A stretch of 64,000 bases of DNA from positions 372,001-436,000 of the forward strand of contig NZ_CP071051.1 of assembly GCF_017161405.1 (NCBI RefSeq). The letters are read 5' to 3'. The position numbers were made by a program, and so were the translations under genes. Position 1 is the stretch's first letter, and every line of letters starts with the position of its first letter. The notes under the pieces are model-generated. The model was not told the origin of the DNA. It was given only the letters and a program-made list of their open reading frames with translations, and ran no database searches. This document shows positions 27,643-36,209 of the stretch, one piece after another. This DNA comes from Leucobacter sp. CX169 (lineage in GTDB: Bacteria > Actinomycetota > Actinomycetes > Actinomycetales > Microbacteriaceae).

Positions 27643-27686
27643 GCGAGGGAGCCGAGCCGCCACACGAGTAGAGAAGATCGATTTTT

Positions 27687-28040
27687 ATGACTGATACCAG
27701 CACGCACGCACTGCTCAACCCGGCCGCGGCCGACCTGGGGGCGCACGCCCCGAAGCCGACCGCGACCACCCCCGGCATGACCGAGGCGACCCTGGTTCTC
27801 TGGACCAACGGCCGTGTTGAGACCGGACTGTGGGAGTCCAACGCGGGCAGCTTCACGGCAACGCGCGAGGGCTACTCGGAGATCTGCACCATTATCTCGG
27901 GTGAGGCAACGATTACCGGTGCGGGTGAGGAACCGATCACCTACCGCGCGGGCGACATGGTCGCGATGCCGTCCGGGTGGGTCGGCGTCTGGGACGTTCC
28001 CGTCGCCGTGCGTAAGCACTACACGACGATTAACGATTAG
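27687..28040 (+). CDS. Small cupin-domain protein (DUF861/EutQ-like)
   Basis: A 117-residue single cupin. The motif VETGLWESNAGSFTATREGY followed by SEICTIISGEATIT, then YRAGDMVAMPSGWVGVWDVP, is typical of the DUF861 cupins often encoded with FAD oxidases of the PuuB type. The canonical metal-binding histidines are largely replaced, so it may bind a small molecule without metal. Such proteins are suspected enamine/imine hydrolases or binding proteins; that is not established here. It lies in the same operon. Confidence 0.75.
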   Translation: MTDTSTHALLNPAAADLGAHAPKPTATTPGMTEATLVLWTNGRVETGLWESNAGSFTATREGYSEICTIISGEATITGAGEEPITYRAGDMVAMPSGWVGVWDVPVAVRKHYTTIND

Positions 28041-28052
28041 CGAGGGCCGACG

Positions 28053-29672
28053 ATGACGACGCAGGAGCCGCGCGGGGGAGACCTCGCGATCGTCGGCGCG
28101 CGGCTGCGCACCAACACGGCCGATCACGGCGACGCGACCGCGATCCTCGCGGTTGACGGCAGGATCCGACTCGTCGGCAGCGACGCCGAGGTGCGCGAGG
28201 CGGCTGAGACCGCCGGCATCGAGGTGCGCGATCTCGCTGGCGCGACCGTCACTCCCGGACTCTTCGACGGCCACACCCACCCGGTGTGGGCCGCCGAGGT
28301 GACGGCCGGAGTGAACCTGGGCGGGCTCGAGACCGTTGCCGAGATCTGCGCAGCACTTGCTGCTGAGGCGGAGCGCGTGCCCGTGGACCGCTGGGTGCGC
28401 GGCTGGAACCTCGAGTACGAGCCGTTCGAGGAGACCGGCATGCTCGCCTCGCTCATCGAGGAGGCCGTGGGCGGCCGCCCCACGGCGCTCATGTGTTACG
28501 ACATGCACACGGCGCTCGTGACTCGCGCGGCCCTCGAGGCCGCCGGCGTCACTGGCGCGCAGCACTTCGAGGACGCGAGCGAGATCGTCGTCGACGCGGA
28601 TGGCGTGCCCACGGGCGAGCTGCGCGAGCCGAGCGCCTATCAGTTCGTACTCGCCGCGGCGCCGGTGCTCAGCGCGGAAGAGACCCTCGAAGCGAACCGC
28701 GAAATGCTCGAGCGCCTTGCAGCGGTCGGGCTCACGGGCGGCGCAATCATGGACGGCAACGCGGGCACCATCGAGGTGCTCGCGGAGCTCGAGGCACGCG
28801 GACAGCTCATCCAGCGCTTCACCGTGCACCACTGGCACACCGTCGATGCCGACGACGCCGAGGTCGCGCGCATCATCGCGGGGAAGGATCGCCGAGGCCG
28901 CCTGTGGCAGGCCGGTGCGATCAAGCTGTTCAGCGACGGCGTGGTCGATACTGGCACCGCCTGGCTGCACACGGTCGACGCGTGCGGCGATGGCCGTGCC
29001 GGGTTCTGGCCCGACTGGAACCGGTACGTCGAGGTGGTTCAGGCCTACCACGACGCGGGAATGCTCATCGCGACCCACGCGGTCGGTGACTACGCCGTCA
29101 GCCAGGTGCTCGACGTATATGCGGCGTTGCCCCAGCGGGACGGGCTGCCGTTCCACTCGATCGAGCACCTCGAGGTGCTCGCGGACAGCGACCTCGAGCA
29201 GTTGAAGGGCTCGGGCGTCACCGCGTCGATGCAGCCGCTGCACATGCAGTGGCGCGCGGCTGACGGCAGCGACAACTGGACGGTGCGCCTCGGCGAGGGC
29301 CGCGACGCGACGGGCTACCGCGCGCGCAGCGTGCTCGACGTCGGCGCCACCCTGGTGCTTGGCTCGGACTGGCCGGTCGCGCAGTACGACCCGCGCCTCG
29401 GCATGGCGTGGGCGCGCGGGCGTCACACCCCCGGCGACCCGAACGCCCGCGTGTTCGAGCCGGGCGAGCGCCTGAGCGGCGAGGAAGCGCTGCTGGCGTA
29501 CACGCTCTGGCCGGCAGAGGCCCGGGGTCACTTGGACCGCGGCGCGCTCGCGCCCGGAATGGTCGCGGACTTCACGGTGTGGGCGCAGGATCCGGTCCTG
29601 ACCGACGCCGACGCGCTGCCCGATCTCGCGATCGTGGCGACGATCGTCGACGGAAAGGTCGTCTTCGGCTAG
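28053..29672 (+). CDS. YtcJ-like metal-dependent amidohydrolase
   Basis: A 539-residue amidohydrolase_3 protein. Metal-binding HxH is in PGLFDGHTHPVW at about residues 73-78; WVRGWNLEYEPFEE, IKLFSDGVVDTGTAWLHT, THAVGDYAV and the C-terminal GSDWPVAQYDPRLGMAWARG complete the family pattern. These enzymes hydrolyse amide or N-formyl bonds of varied substrates. Last gene of the system 2 unit, 12 bp after the cupin gene, so it likely acts on the imported compound or its oxidation product. A T-tailed terminator follows. Confidence 0.85.
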   Translation: MTTQEPRGGDLAIVGARLRTNTADHGDATAILAVDGRIRLVGSDAEVREAAETAGIEVRDLAGATVTPGLFDGHTHPVWAAEVTAGVNLGGLETVAEICAALAAEAERVPVDRWVRGWNLEYEPFEETGMLASLIEEAVGGRPTALMCYDMHTALVTRAALEAAGVTGAQHFEDASEIVVDADGVPTGELREPSAYQFVLAAAPVLSAEETLEANREMLERLAAVGLTGGAIMDGNAGTIEVLAELEARGQLIQRFTVHHWHTVDADDAEVARIIAGKDRRGRLWQAGAIKLFSDGVVDTGTAWLHTVDACGDGRAGFWPDWNRYVEVVQAYHDAGMLIATHAVGDYAVSQVLDVYAALPQRDGLPFHSIEHLEVLADSDLEQLKGSGVTASMQPLHMQWRAADGSDNWTVRLGEGRDATGYRARSVLDVGATLVLGSDWPVAQYDPRLGMAWARGRHTPGDPNARVFEPGERLSGEEALLAYTLWPAEARGHLDRGALAPGMVADFTVWAQDPVLTDADALPDLAIVATIVDGKVVFG

Positions 29673-29695
29673 GTTCGTTCGCTCCGGCAGGATCC

Positions 29696-29733
29696 GTGCC
29701 GCCGATCGCTCTCGCGGTCGGCGGCACTTTTCT
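29696..29733 (+). terminator. Rho-independent terminator of the system 2 operon
   Basis: A 14-base-pair stem (GTGCCGCCGATCGC against GCGGTCGGCGGCAC, one G-U pair) with a four-base loop is followed directly by TTTTCTGTTT. It lies 23 bp after the amidohydrolase stop. Confidence 0.85.
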
Positions 29734-29743
29734 GTTTCGCGCT

Positions 29744-29794
29744 CTTCGTCCCTGGACCTTCTTCGTCCCTGGACCTTCTTCGTCCCTGGCCCTC
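29744..29794. repeat. 17-bp tandem repeat, three units
   Basis: Unit CTTCGTCCCTGGACCTT occurs at 29744-29760 and 29761-29777 exactly and at 29778-29794 with two changes. It lies between the terminator and palindrome copy B and has no evident function. Confidence 0.85.
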
Positions 29795-29817
29795 GAAACC
29801 CCCGCCGACCCCGCCCT

Positions 29818-29874
29818 CGAGGGGTCGCAATCTGCTGCTTGGATTGAATTGATGCAGCAGATTGAGACGTCTCG
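29818..29874. repeat. Long palindromic repeat, copy B
   Basis: Outer arms of 21 bases match at 18 positions around a 15-base loop; CGCAATCTGCTGC and its counterpart are conserved with copies A and C. Unlike copy A it lies between co-directional genes. Confidence 0.8.
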
Positions 29875-30006
29875 ACGGGGAGAAAGGTGGTCGCGGGCCT
29901 CGGAACCGGCCACCGAGCCGAGCGTGCAGTTTGCAAACGAAGAAGTCCCGCGCCCGTTGGCATAGGTGTGCGGCGCTCGCGTCTGCTGCCGCGCACCGGA
30001 CGGCGG

Positions 30007-30012
30007 TAGACT
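30007..30012 (+). promoter_or_regulatory. Leaderless -10 element before the quinone dehydrogenase
   Basis: TAGACT ends six bases before ATG 30019. There is no Shine-Dalgarno sequence. The hexamer and spacing are identical to those at 48416 before hadA. Confidence 0.5.
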
Positions 30013-30018
30013 GACGCC

Positions 30019-31458
30019 ATGGCGAACCCGTTCGAACGCAAGCACCGAATCGCAATCCTTGGCGGCGGCCCTGGCGGGTACGAGGCGGCCCTCGCGGGCG
30101 CGCAGCTCGGCGCAGAGGTCACCCTGGTCGAGCGGGCGGGGGTCGGCGGCTCTGCCGTGCTGACCGACGTCGTCCCCTCGAAGAGCCTGATCGCGACGGC
30201 CGAGGCCGTGAGCGCGGTGCAGGGCGCCGGGACGCTCGGCGTGCAGGCCTTCCTGCCCGGACAGGGGGGTCACCCCATCCGCCCCGAAATCGCGGTCAAT
30301 CTCGCCGCGGTTAACCAGCGCCTCATCGCGATGGCTGGCGCGCAGTCGACCGACATGCTCGCAACTCTCACCGAGGCTGGCGTGCGCGTCGTGCAAGGCG
30401 AGGGGCGCCTCGACGGCCCCGACGCTGTGATCGTCTCGACCGCGCTCGGCACAGATGGCACCGACTTTGAGCGCCTCGAGGCCGACACGATCGTCGTCTC
30501 GGTCGGCGCGAGCCCCCGCGAACTCGACTCGGCAAAGCCCGACGGCGAACGCATTCTGACGTGGACCCAGCTCTACGACCTGAAGGCGATTCCCGAGCAC
30601 CTCATTGTTGTCGGATCGGGCGTCACCGGAGCCGAGTTCGCCAGCGCCTACCGCGCGCTCGGCGCCGAGGTCACCCTCGTGTCGAGCCGCGACCAGGTGT
30701 TGCCTGGTGAGGACTCCGACGCCGCCGCGGTGATCGAGAAGGTCTTCAAGCGCAGCGGCATGCACGTGCTGAACAAGTCGCGGGCCGAGTCGGTCACGCG
30801 CACCGAGACCGGTGTGCGCGTCGAGCTCGCCGACGGCCGCGTCGTCGAGGGCTCGCACTGCCTCATGGCGGTCGGCTCCATCCCGAACACCACAGGCATC
30901 GGACTGCGTGCCGCGGGCGTGCAGCTCACTGAGAGCGGCCACATCCAGGTGAACAAGGTCGCGCGCACCTCGGTGCCGTCGATTTACGCGGCAGGCGACT
31001 GCACGAACTTCTTCCCGCTGGCCTCGGTCGCCGCGATGCAGGGGCGCACCGCGATCATGCACGCGCTCGGTGACTTCGTGCGCCCGATCGACCTGAACAA
31101 CGTCGCCTCGAACGTGTTCACTCAGCCCGAGATCGCCACGGTCGGCTGGAGCGAGCAGGATGTCGCCGAGGCGCAGGACATCTCGCGCACCGTGATGCAG
31201 AAGCTCCCGCTCGCGATCAACCCGCGCGCCAAGATGCTCGGCATCACCGACGGCTTCGTCAAGATCTACGCCTCGCAGGGATCGGGCGTGGTCGTCGGCG
31301 GCGTGGTCGTCGCCCCGAAGGCGAGCGAGCTGATCTTCGCGCTCGCGCTCGCGGTTGAACATCGTCTCACCGTTGATCAGGTCGCGTCGGCCTTTACGGT
31401 CTACCCGTCACTCACCGGATCGATGGGTGACGCCGCCCGGGCGCTGCACGTTCGATGA
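30019..31458 (+). CDS. NAD(P)H-quinone dehydrogenase (lipoamide dehydrogenase-like, no redox cysteines)
   Basis: A 479-residue pyridine-nucleotide disulfide oxidoreductase homologue. FAD fold RIAILGGGPGGYEAALAGAQ is at about residues 8-27, and the NAD fold is LIVVGSGVTGAEFASAYRAL. The usual CxxxxC pair is missing: the segment reads GVGGSAVLTDVVPSKSLIAT, and the C-terminal active-site histidine region reads VYPSLTGSMGDAAR. This is the actinobacterial group described as NAD(P)H-quinone dehydrogenase (mycobacterial LpdA type), not a true lipoamide dehydrogenase. It overlaps the next gene by four bases. Confidence 0.88.
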   Translation: MANPFERKHRIAILGGGPGGYEAALAGAQLGAEVTLVERAGVGGSAVLTDVVPSKSLIATAEAVSAVQGAGTLGVQAFLPGQGGHPIRPEIAVNLAAVNQRLIAMAGAQSTDMLATLTEAGVRVVQGEGRLDGPDAVIVSTALGTDGTDFERLEADTIVVSVGASPRELDSAKPDGERILTWTQLYDLKAIPEHLIVVGSGVTGAEFASAYRALGAEVTLVSSRDQVLPGEDSDAAAVIEKVFKRSGMHVLNKSRAESVTRTETGVRVELADGRVVEGSHCLMAVGSIPNTTGIGLRAAGVQLTESGHIQVNKVARTSVPSIYAAGDCTNFFPLASVAAMQGRTAIMHALGDFVRPIDLNNVASNVFTQPEIATVGWSEQDVAEAQDISRTVMQKLPLAINPRAKMLGITDGFVKIYASQGSGVVVGGVVVAPKASELIFALALAVEHRLTVDQVASAFTVYPSLTGSMGDAARALHVR

Positions 31459-31838
31459 GCGAGCTCATCGGCCGCCGCGCGTTCCTCACTGGAGTTGGGA
31501 TCGCCGGACTTGGCGCCGCCGCCCTGCTCGTGGGCTGCGCGCCGACCGAACTCACCCCCGTGCCTTCCGACGACGACGCGAAAGACATCGCCGTCACCGT
31601 GCAGGTATCGGACAACCGATTCGAGCCGGCTGAGGTCACGATCAAGCCGGGCCAAGCGGTGCGCTGGGAGTTCCTCGGCACGGCCAAACACGACGTGGTC
31701 TCCGACGACCGGAGCTTCGTGAGCGAGCTCATGCGGGACGGCAGCTACACCCACGTTTTCGATGCGCCGGGCGAGTTCCCGTACCTGTGTTCCATCCACG
31801 CGGAGATGCGTGGCGTCGTTACGGTCGCCAGCCTCTAG
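31455..31838 (+). CDS. Cupredoxin (plastocyanin-like) lipoprotein
   Basis: A 127-residue exported copper protein. The N-terminus has a Tat-like RRAFLTG followed by a hydrophobic stretch and lipobox LVGC near residue 28. Candidate type 1 copper ligands are His in TAKHDVVS and Cys, His and Met in YLCSIHAEMRG. It overlaps the quinone dehydrogenase gene (ATGA), so the two are coupled. An electron-transfer role at the outer membrane face is plausible but inferred. Confidence 0.82.
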   Translation: MSELIGRRAFLTGVGIAGLGAAALLVGCAPTELTPVPSDDDAKDIAVTVQVSDNRFEPAEVTIKPGQAVRWEFLGTAKHDVVSDDRSFVSELMRDGSYTHVFDAPGEFPYLCSIHAEMRGVVTVASL

Positions 31839-31839
31839 C

Positions 31840-31853
31840 CTGGCCCGGGCCAG
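31840..31853. terminator. GC-rich palindrome between convergent genes
   Basis: CTGGCCCGGGCCAG is a perfect 14-bp palindrome, one base after the cupredoxin stop and followed by CCGATTTT. It may terminate the plus-strand unit. Confidence 0.4.
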
Positions 31854-31868
31854 CCGATTTTGGCGGCG

Positions 31869-32441
31869 CTAGTGAATCAGCGCCTTAAGTAGCATGATGC
31901 TCACCCCGAGCGCCGCGGTCACTGCGCTCGCGGCGATGCGCAGCGAGGTCCGTTTCGTCCAGCCGGCCGAGCCGAAGTAGCCGAGTATGCCGAGCAATGC
32001 GACGTCGACCCAGAGGGCCGCCCAGGTCGCGGTGTCGCCACTGATGAGCTTGAGTACGCCGGCGAAGATGATGGCGAGGGGCACGATCGCGGCGAGCAGG
32101 AGACCGGCGGAGTGCGTGAGCGCGTGGCCTAGCGCATCACGAAACTCGCTGAGCTCTCGGGATTGGTTCGTGCGTTCGGGCGCCGGGCCGGATCCTGCCT
32201 GCTCATCGCGCACGCCGGACGCGCTGAGCCGTGCGACGACATGAGCGAACACGTGGGCGACCCAGAACACGACGACCGTGCCCGAGACCTTGAGGAATGT
32301 GTCCCAGGAACTCTGGTCGCCCCTGCTGACGACGATCAGGAGCGCAGACACCAGGATGAGGCCGTAGATCGCGGACTCCGAGGCGAGGTCACGGCGCAAG
32401 ACGCGCGCACGGGCCCTGGGCTTCGGACGAGCCTCGGTCAC
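31869..32441 (-). CDS. Hypothetical membrane protein with four predicted helices
   Basis: A 190-residue protein with helices at about residues 24-40, 48-70, 108-132 and 140-158 and a final hydrophobic tail. The N-terminus is strongly basic ([14 protein letters not shown]), suggesting it stays cytoplasmic. Its GTG start overlaps the end of the luciferase-like gene by four bases, so the two are translationally coupled. I do not recognise a characterised family; a VIT-like or DUF integral membrane protein is possible. Confidence 0.7.
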   Translation of the reverse strand: MTEARPKPRARARVLRRDLASESAIYGLILVSALLIVVSRGDQSSWDTFLKVSGTVVVFWVAHVFAHVVARLSASGVRDEQAGSGPAPERTNQSRELSEFRDALGHALTHSAGLLLAAIVPLAIIFAGVLKLISGDTATWAALWVDVALLGILGYFGSAGWTKRTSLRIAASAVTAALGVSIMLLKALIH

Positions 32442-33424
32442 GAAGCCGACCCGGCCCCGGTGAGTCGGATCGAGGTGAGGCGTTCCTCGAGCGACGCCGA
32501 CGCGTGCACCGTGATGAGTTCGTCGGCATTCGAGTACGCGGCGAAGCCAGCGAGCTGTTCGCGCACGCGCTCGGGGCCGCCGACGGCGCGGTGGGTGAGC
32601 ATGCCGAGAATCTCCTGCCCCGCGGGCGTTTCACGCAGCGTCTCGGCCTCTTCAACGGTCAAATCCCGCTCGCGCCCACGCGAGAGGAAGCGCCGGATCC
32701 GGTCGACCTTCACGTGCTCGAAGCGGGCGTCCGCCTCTTCGTCTGTCTCGGCCGCGACCACGTTGATGGCGGTGTACACGTAGGGCTCGGGGTGGGCCTC
32801 GCTCGGGCGGTACGCCTCGCGATAGTGCGCGACGGCTCCGCGCAACGCCTGCGGCGCGAAGTGCGACGCAAACGCGTAGGGCAGGCCGAGTTGGGCTGCG
32901 AGGCTGGCCCCAAACATGCTCGAGCCCAGGATCGTGAGGGGCACGTTGGTGCCGCGGCCGGGGTAGGCGTTCACGGCGTCGCGGGGGAGGTCGTCCCCGA
33001 GGAGGCGCTGCAGCTCGATCACGTCTTGCGGAAAACTGTCGGAGGCCTGCGGACTGCGGCGTAGCGCGCGGAACGTCGCGCCGTCGCCACCGGGGGCGCG
33101 GCCGAGCCCGAGGTCGATCCGGTTCGGGTGTAGCTCGGCGAGCGTGCCGAACTGTTCGGCGATGACGAGTGGGGAGTGATTCGGCAGCATGATCCCGCCG
33201 GAGCCGACCCGAATCGTGCTCGTGTGCGCGGCGACGTGGGCGATGAGCACCGCGGTCGCGCTCGATGCGATCGACGGCATGTTGTGGTGCTCGGCGTACC
33301 AAACGCGGCGATAGCCCGCGGCCTCGGCGACCTGTGCGGCGTCGACGCACGCGGCAAGCGCTGGGCCCACCCCGTCATCGCCGACGGACGCAAGATCGAG
33401 CAGAGAGAGGGGAGGGAGGGTCAT
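32438..33424 (-). CDS. Luciferase-like flavin-dependent monooxygenase
   Basis: A 328-residue LLM-class protein. Family features are SLLDLASVG at the start, [50 protein letters not shown] and [20 protein letters not shown]. These match the MsnO8/YhbW subgroup, whose substrates are mostly unknown. ATG 33424 gives the usual N-terminus; the open frame to 33493 adds an unconserved extension. Confidence 0.85.
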   Translation of the reverse strand: MTLPPLSLLDLASVGDDGVGPALAACVDAAQVAEAAGYRRVWYAEHHNMPSIASSATAVLIAHVAAHTSTIRVGSGGIMLPNHSPLVIAEQFGTLAELHPNRIDLGLGRAPGGDGATFRALRRSPQASDSFPQDVIELQRLLGDDLPRDAVNAYPGRGTNVPLTILGSSMFGASLAAQLGLPYAFASHFAPQALRGAVAHYREAYRPSEAHPEPYVYTAINVVAAETDEEADARFEHVKVDRIRRFLSRGRERDLTVEEAETLRETPAGQEILGMLTHRAVGGPERVREQLAGFAAYSNADELITVHASASLEERLTSIRLTGAGSAS

Positions 33425-33468
33425 ATGAGCTCGCAACGTCCGTGGGTTCGGCGGTATTCCGCGGACAG

Positions 33469-33491
33469 GCGATGACCTCCGCGGTCGTCGC
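33469..33491 (-). terminator. Possible hairpin downstream of the first ankyrin gene
   Basis: Nine-base arms GCGATGACC and GGTCGTCGC (one G-U pair) with a five-base loop lie 24 bp after the ankyrin stop on the minus strand. There is no T tail. Confidence 0.35.
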
Positions 33492-33515
33492 AAGTCTACG
33501 GGCGCTGCAGCGGCT

Positions 33516-34298
33516 CTATCGCGTCAGGAAGCGGTCAATCTCCGCGACGAGGTTCCAGCGCCCGCTATTCACGGCGAGGTCTCGGGGCGAAACCCCGCCG
33601 CCCGAGGGCAGCCGCGGGTCCGCCCCGGCCTCGAGCAGCATGCGGACGACCTGCGCCGCCCCGTCCCCGCCGTCCCCCAGCACGATCGCCTCGTGCAGGG
33701 CGGTCCAGCCAAAATTGTTCATGTGGTCGAGCGGCACCCCCGCATCGATCAGGATCCGCACCGTGTCGATGTGGGCGTGTTCGCTTGCGGGGATGAGCGC
33801 GGTTCCCGCGAATCGATTCAGGCTGTTGACGTCGGCTCCGTGTGCCAGCGTCGCCACGAGGATCTCGTTGAATCCCTCGGCGCCGGCGTAGAGAAACGCC
33901 GAGTCCTCGATGCCGTCCTTCGCGTTCGGGTCGGCGCCCGCGTCAAGCAGCAGCAGTGCGATCTCGATCGAGTTCGCCTTCGTCGCCGCGACGAGCGGGG
34001 TCTGACCGAGCTCGTTCCGGCTCTCCAGGTCCGCCCCCGCCGCGATGGCCGCATCCGCAGCGGGCGCGTCGCTCGCGCCCACTGCGACGAACAATGCGGC
34101 GGTCGCCGATGCGCGCTCCTCGGCGGTGGGCGGCGCGGGCATGGGTGCCGGCGCCGGCTCGGACGCGGGCGCCGGCTGCGTGGGGGCCGCCGGGGCGTCC
34201 GCCGCGCAGGCGGTGGCGGCCAGCGCGACGGACGCGGTCAGGGCGAGGGAGATCGCCGCCCGACGGAGCCCGCTGCCCCGCTTGCTACGCCAGGGCAA
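33516..34298 (-). CDS. Exported ankyrin-repeat protein 1
   Basis: About 260 residues. A basic segment ([12 protein letters not shown]) and the hydrophobic stretch [17 protein letters not shown] form a signal peptide with a weak lipobox, followed by an Ala/Pro linker. Four or five ankyrin repeats follow: [56 protein letters not shown] and [20 protein letters not shown]. The start is uncertain; the TTG at 34298 overlaps the end of the GlcG-like gene by 14 bp (TTG 34310 is also possible). It is probably coupled to that gene and acts outside the membrane in protein contacts. Confidence 0.78.
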   Translation of the reverse strand: MPWRSKRGSGLRRAAISLALTASVALAATACAADAPAAPTQPAPASEPAPAPMPAPPTAEERASATAALFVAVGASDAPAADAAIAAGADLESRNELGQTPLVAATKANSIEIALLLLDAGADPNAKDGIEDSAFLYAGAEGFNEILVATLAHGADVNSLNRFAGTALIPASEHAHIDTVRILIDAGVPLDHMNNFGWTALHEAIVLGDGGDGAAQVVRMLLEAGADPRLPSGGGVSPRDLAVNSGRWNLVAEIDRFLTR

Positions 34299-34842
34299 CT
34301 TCAGCTTCAATCGCCGCGAGGCCCGCCGCCGCGCACTGTTGGTCCGCCATACCCGACGGTGCCCCGCCAACCCCGATACCTGCGATCGAGGCGTCGCCGA
34401 GTTTCACGCTGACCCCACCCGGCATGAAGAGCGTGCCGGGGAGGCGGTGCAGGCCGTTCTCGTCCGCGCGCTCCACTAGGTCGCTCGTGCTCGCACCGAA
34501 CGCTGCGGAGGTGTACGCCTTCTGCTGGGCCGCCTCGATGGTGTGCTCGGCGGCGTTGTTGCCGCGCACCAGCGCCTGCAGCTGGCCATTGCGGTCGACG
34601 ACCGCGACGGTCACGAAGCCTAGACCGTCGGCCTCGCACTGCGCGAGCGCGGCCTGGGCGGCGACGGTCGCCGTCTGTGCGCTCAGGCGAGCGGACGAAA
34701 CGGTGTTGCCCTCGTGCACCACGGTCGCGGCAGCTGCCGAGGTTTGCGGCTTCTCCGCCGTGGCGCTCGTGCAGCCAACGAGCCCGGCAGATGCGGCCAG
34801 AAGCGTTGCGGCGGTGACGATCAGTGTGCGGTTCGTAGTCAT
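34285..34842 (-). CDS. GlcG/HbpS-like haem-binding domain lipoprotein
   Basis: A 185-residue lipoprotein with lipobox LVGC near residue 24. The GlcG/HbpS fold covers about residues 50-180: AQAALAQCEADGLGFVTVAV followed by VDRNGQLQALVR, then AQQKAYTSAAFGASTSDL, LPGTLFMPGGVSV and AGIGVGGAPSGMADQQCA. In Streptomyces, HbpS is an extracellular haem-binding protein that modulates the SenS/SenR two-component system. Here a kinase and regulator are divergent, 188 bp away, so an equivalent sensor role is inferred. Haem binding itself cannot be read from the sequence. Confidence 0.82.
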   Translation of the reverse strand: MTTNRTLIVTAATLLAASAGLVGCTSATAEKPQTSAAAATVVHEGNTVSSARLSAQTATVAAQAALAQCEADGLGFVTVAVVDRNGQLQALVRGNNAAEHTIEAAQQKAYTSAAFGASTSDLVERADENGLHRLPGTLFMPGGVSVKLGDASIAGIGVGGAPSGMADQQCAAAGLAAIEAEVALA

Positions 34843-34979
34843 GTGAATCCCAGCTGCTTTGTGGTGGATACCCGTGTACAACGGGCCGGAGCCCCGCAGT
34901 CGATCGCGGTGCTCCGTCGTGCATACCCACTCTCCTCGGCACAATACCGCCCCGCATCGACCGATCGGCCCTCATGCGC

Positions 34980-34995
34980 TCAATCAATTGATTGA
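34980..34995. promoter_or_regulatory. 16-bp palindromic operator, copy 1
   Basis: TCAATCAATTGATTGA is a perfect palindrome in an otherwise GC-rich region. Its centre lies about 43.5 bp before the ATG of the histidine kinase gene. A copy with one mismatch lies about 44.5 bp before the second ankyrin gene. The NarL-type regulator encoded here is the obvious candidate to bind it. Confidence 0.7.
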
Positions 34996-35030
34996 TCCAT
35001 TCGCCCGCGGCGTGGGCAATACTGGGGGCG

Positions 35031-36209
35031 ATGGCCATCCCACTCTCACCCGACGCGCGCGCCGCCCGCGGCCTCGCCGCGATGAACCTCGCGGTGGATA
35101 TTGGCTTCGCTGCCCTCCTGCTGATCTGCTCACTCCGCTACTTCAGTAACCACCCGTTCGGGTCGCTCGGCGTGCTCGTGCTCGTGTTGGCTCTGGGTTC
35201 GGGGGCCGCATACGCCTTCGCCGCCGTGGCCGCGCGGGCAGCAGCGGGTCTCGCCCGGCAGCGCGCAGGGATCCTGATTGCGACGGGGCTCTGGCTGCCG
35301 CTCGTGGTCATCGCACCCTCGTACGGCTGGTGCGCGTTCGCGCTCTTTGTCGCGGTCTATCGGGTGCTGCGCGGGGCATCGGCGCTGATCGCATCGGCGC
35401 TGATCGTGATTTCAGTGAGCGTCGGCCTGCTGCTGATGTCGAAGGGCGAGGACCTCGGGCTGGTTCTGGGCCCGTTCCTCGGCGGGTTTGTGCTGACTCT
35501 CGCCTATCGTGGGCTCACCCAGTCGCTCGACGACGGCCGTCAACTGATCGCCCAGCTCGTCGACACCCGGGCGCAGTTGGCGCAGTCGGAGCGAGAGGCG
35601 GGCGGACTGGCCGAACGCGGGCGGGTGGCGAGCGAGCTCCACGACACTGTGGTCCAGCGCACCGCAAGTGCGTTGCTGCTTTTGGAGTCGGAGGAGCTGC
35701 AGCGAGGCTCTTCTCCCGCGGTGGTGCAGGCGCAGGAGTTACTGCGGGTGAGCCTGACGGAGACCCGGCAGCTCATGCACGGGCTCGTTCTGGCCGGGGT
35801 GGCGCGCGAGCCGCTCGCCGCCTCGATGCAGGAGCTCGGGCGCAAGTACGACGCGTCGGTCGAGGTCATCGGTGACGAGCGCGTGGTCGCGGAGTCCACC
35901 GCACATGCCTTGCTGCGCGTCGCCCAGGAGGCGCTCATCAACGCGAACAAGCACGCGGACGCCCCGGCACGCAAGCTCACGCTGACCTTCTTCGGCGACG
36001 CGGTGGGTGTGGACATCGCCGACAACGGCGTGGGTTTCGATCCTGATCTCCGTGACCCGAGCGGTGCCGGGTATGGCCTGCGCGCCATGGCTTGGCGGGT
36101 CGAGAATCTGGGCGGAGTGTTCACCCTGGAAAGTGCCGCGGGTGCCGGCACGGTGGTCGCGGGAGTGATTCCCAACCATCGAAACGAGCCGGCGGAAGGC
36201 GCAGCATGA
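35031..36209 (+). CDS. Sensor histidine kinase, HisKA_3 (NarX/DesK/SenS type)
   Basis: A 392-residue membrane kinase. About five hydrophobic segments fill residues 18-160. The H box is VASELHDTVVQRTASALLLL with the phospho-accepting His in ELHDT, and the ATPase domain has ANKHADAPA, VDIADNGVGFDPD and GYGLRAMAWRVENLGG. There is no large extracellular domain, so sensing probably relies on membrane or exported partners. ATG 35031 follows GGGGG; an earlier in-frame TTG at 34992 lies inside the operator and is rejected. Its stop overlaps the regulator start. Confidence 0.9.
   Translation: MAIPLSPDARAARGLAAMNLAVDIGFAALLLICSLRYFSNHPFGSLGVLVLVLALGSGAAYAFAAVAARAAAGLARQRAGILIATGLWLPLVVIAPSYGWCAFALFVAVYRVLRGASALIASALIVISVSVGLLLMSKGEDLGLVLGPFLGGFVLTLAYRGLTQSLDDGRQLIAQLVDTRAQLAQSEREAGGLAERGRVASELHDTVVQRTASALLLLESEELQRGSSPAVVQAQELLRVSLTETRQLMHGLVLAGVAREPLAASMQELGRKYDASVEVIGDERVVAESTAHALLRVAQEALINANKHADAPARKLTLTFFGDAVGVDIADNGVGFDPDLRDPSGAGYGLRAMAWRVENLGGVFTLESAAGAGTVVAGVIPNHRNEPAEGAA

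Larger units (their letters stand above)
29673..30018. other. Repeat-rich intergenic region before the quinone dehydrogenase
   Basis: These 346 bp contain no gene. In order they hold the operon terminator, a 17-bp tandem repeat, palindrome copy B, and about 130 bp of ordinary sequence ending in the leaderless promoter motif of the next gene. Confidence 0.7.

Noticed and set aside
27639-30122. 827-codon open frame on the minus strand
   Set aside because: Antisense to the cupin and amidohydrolase genes and the following intergenic region; Arg/Ala/His-rich composition without motifs, a GC-rich shadow.
29572-31362. 596-codon open frame on the minus strand
   Set aside because: Antisense to the quinone dehydrogenase and crosses the terminator and palindrome copy B.
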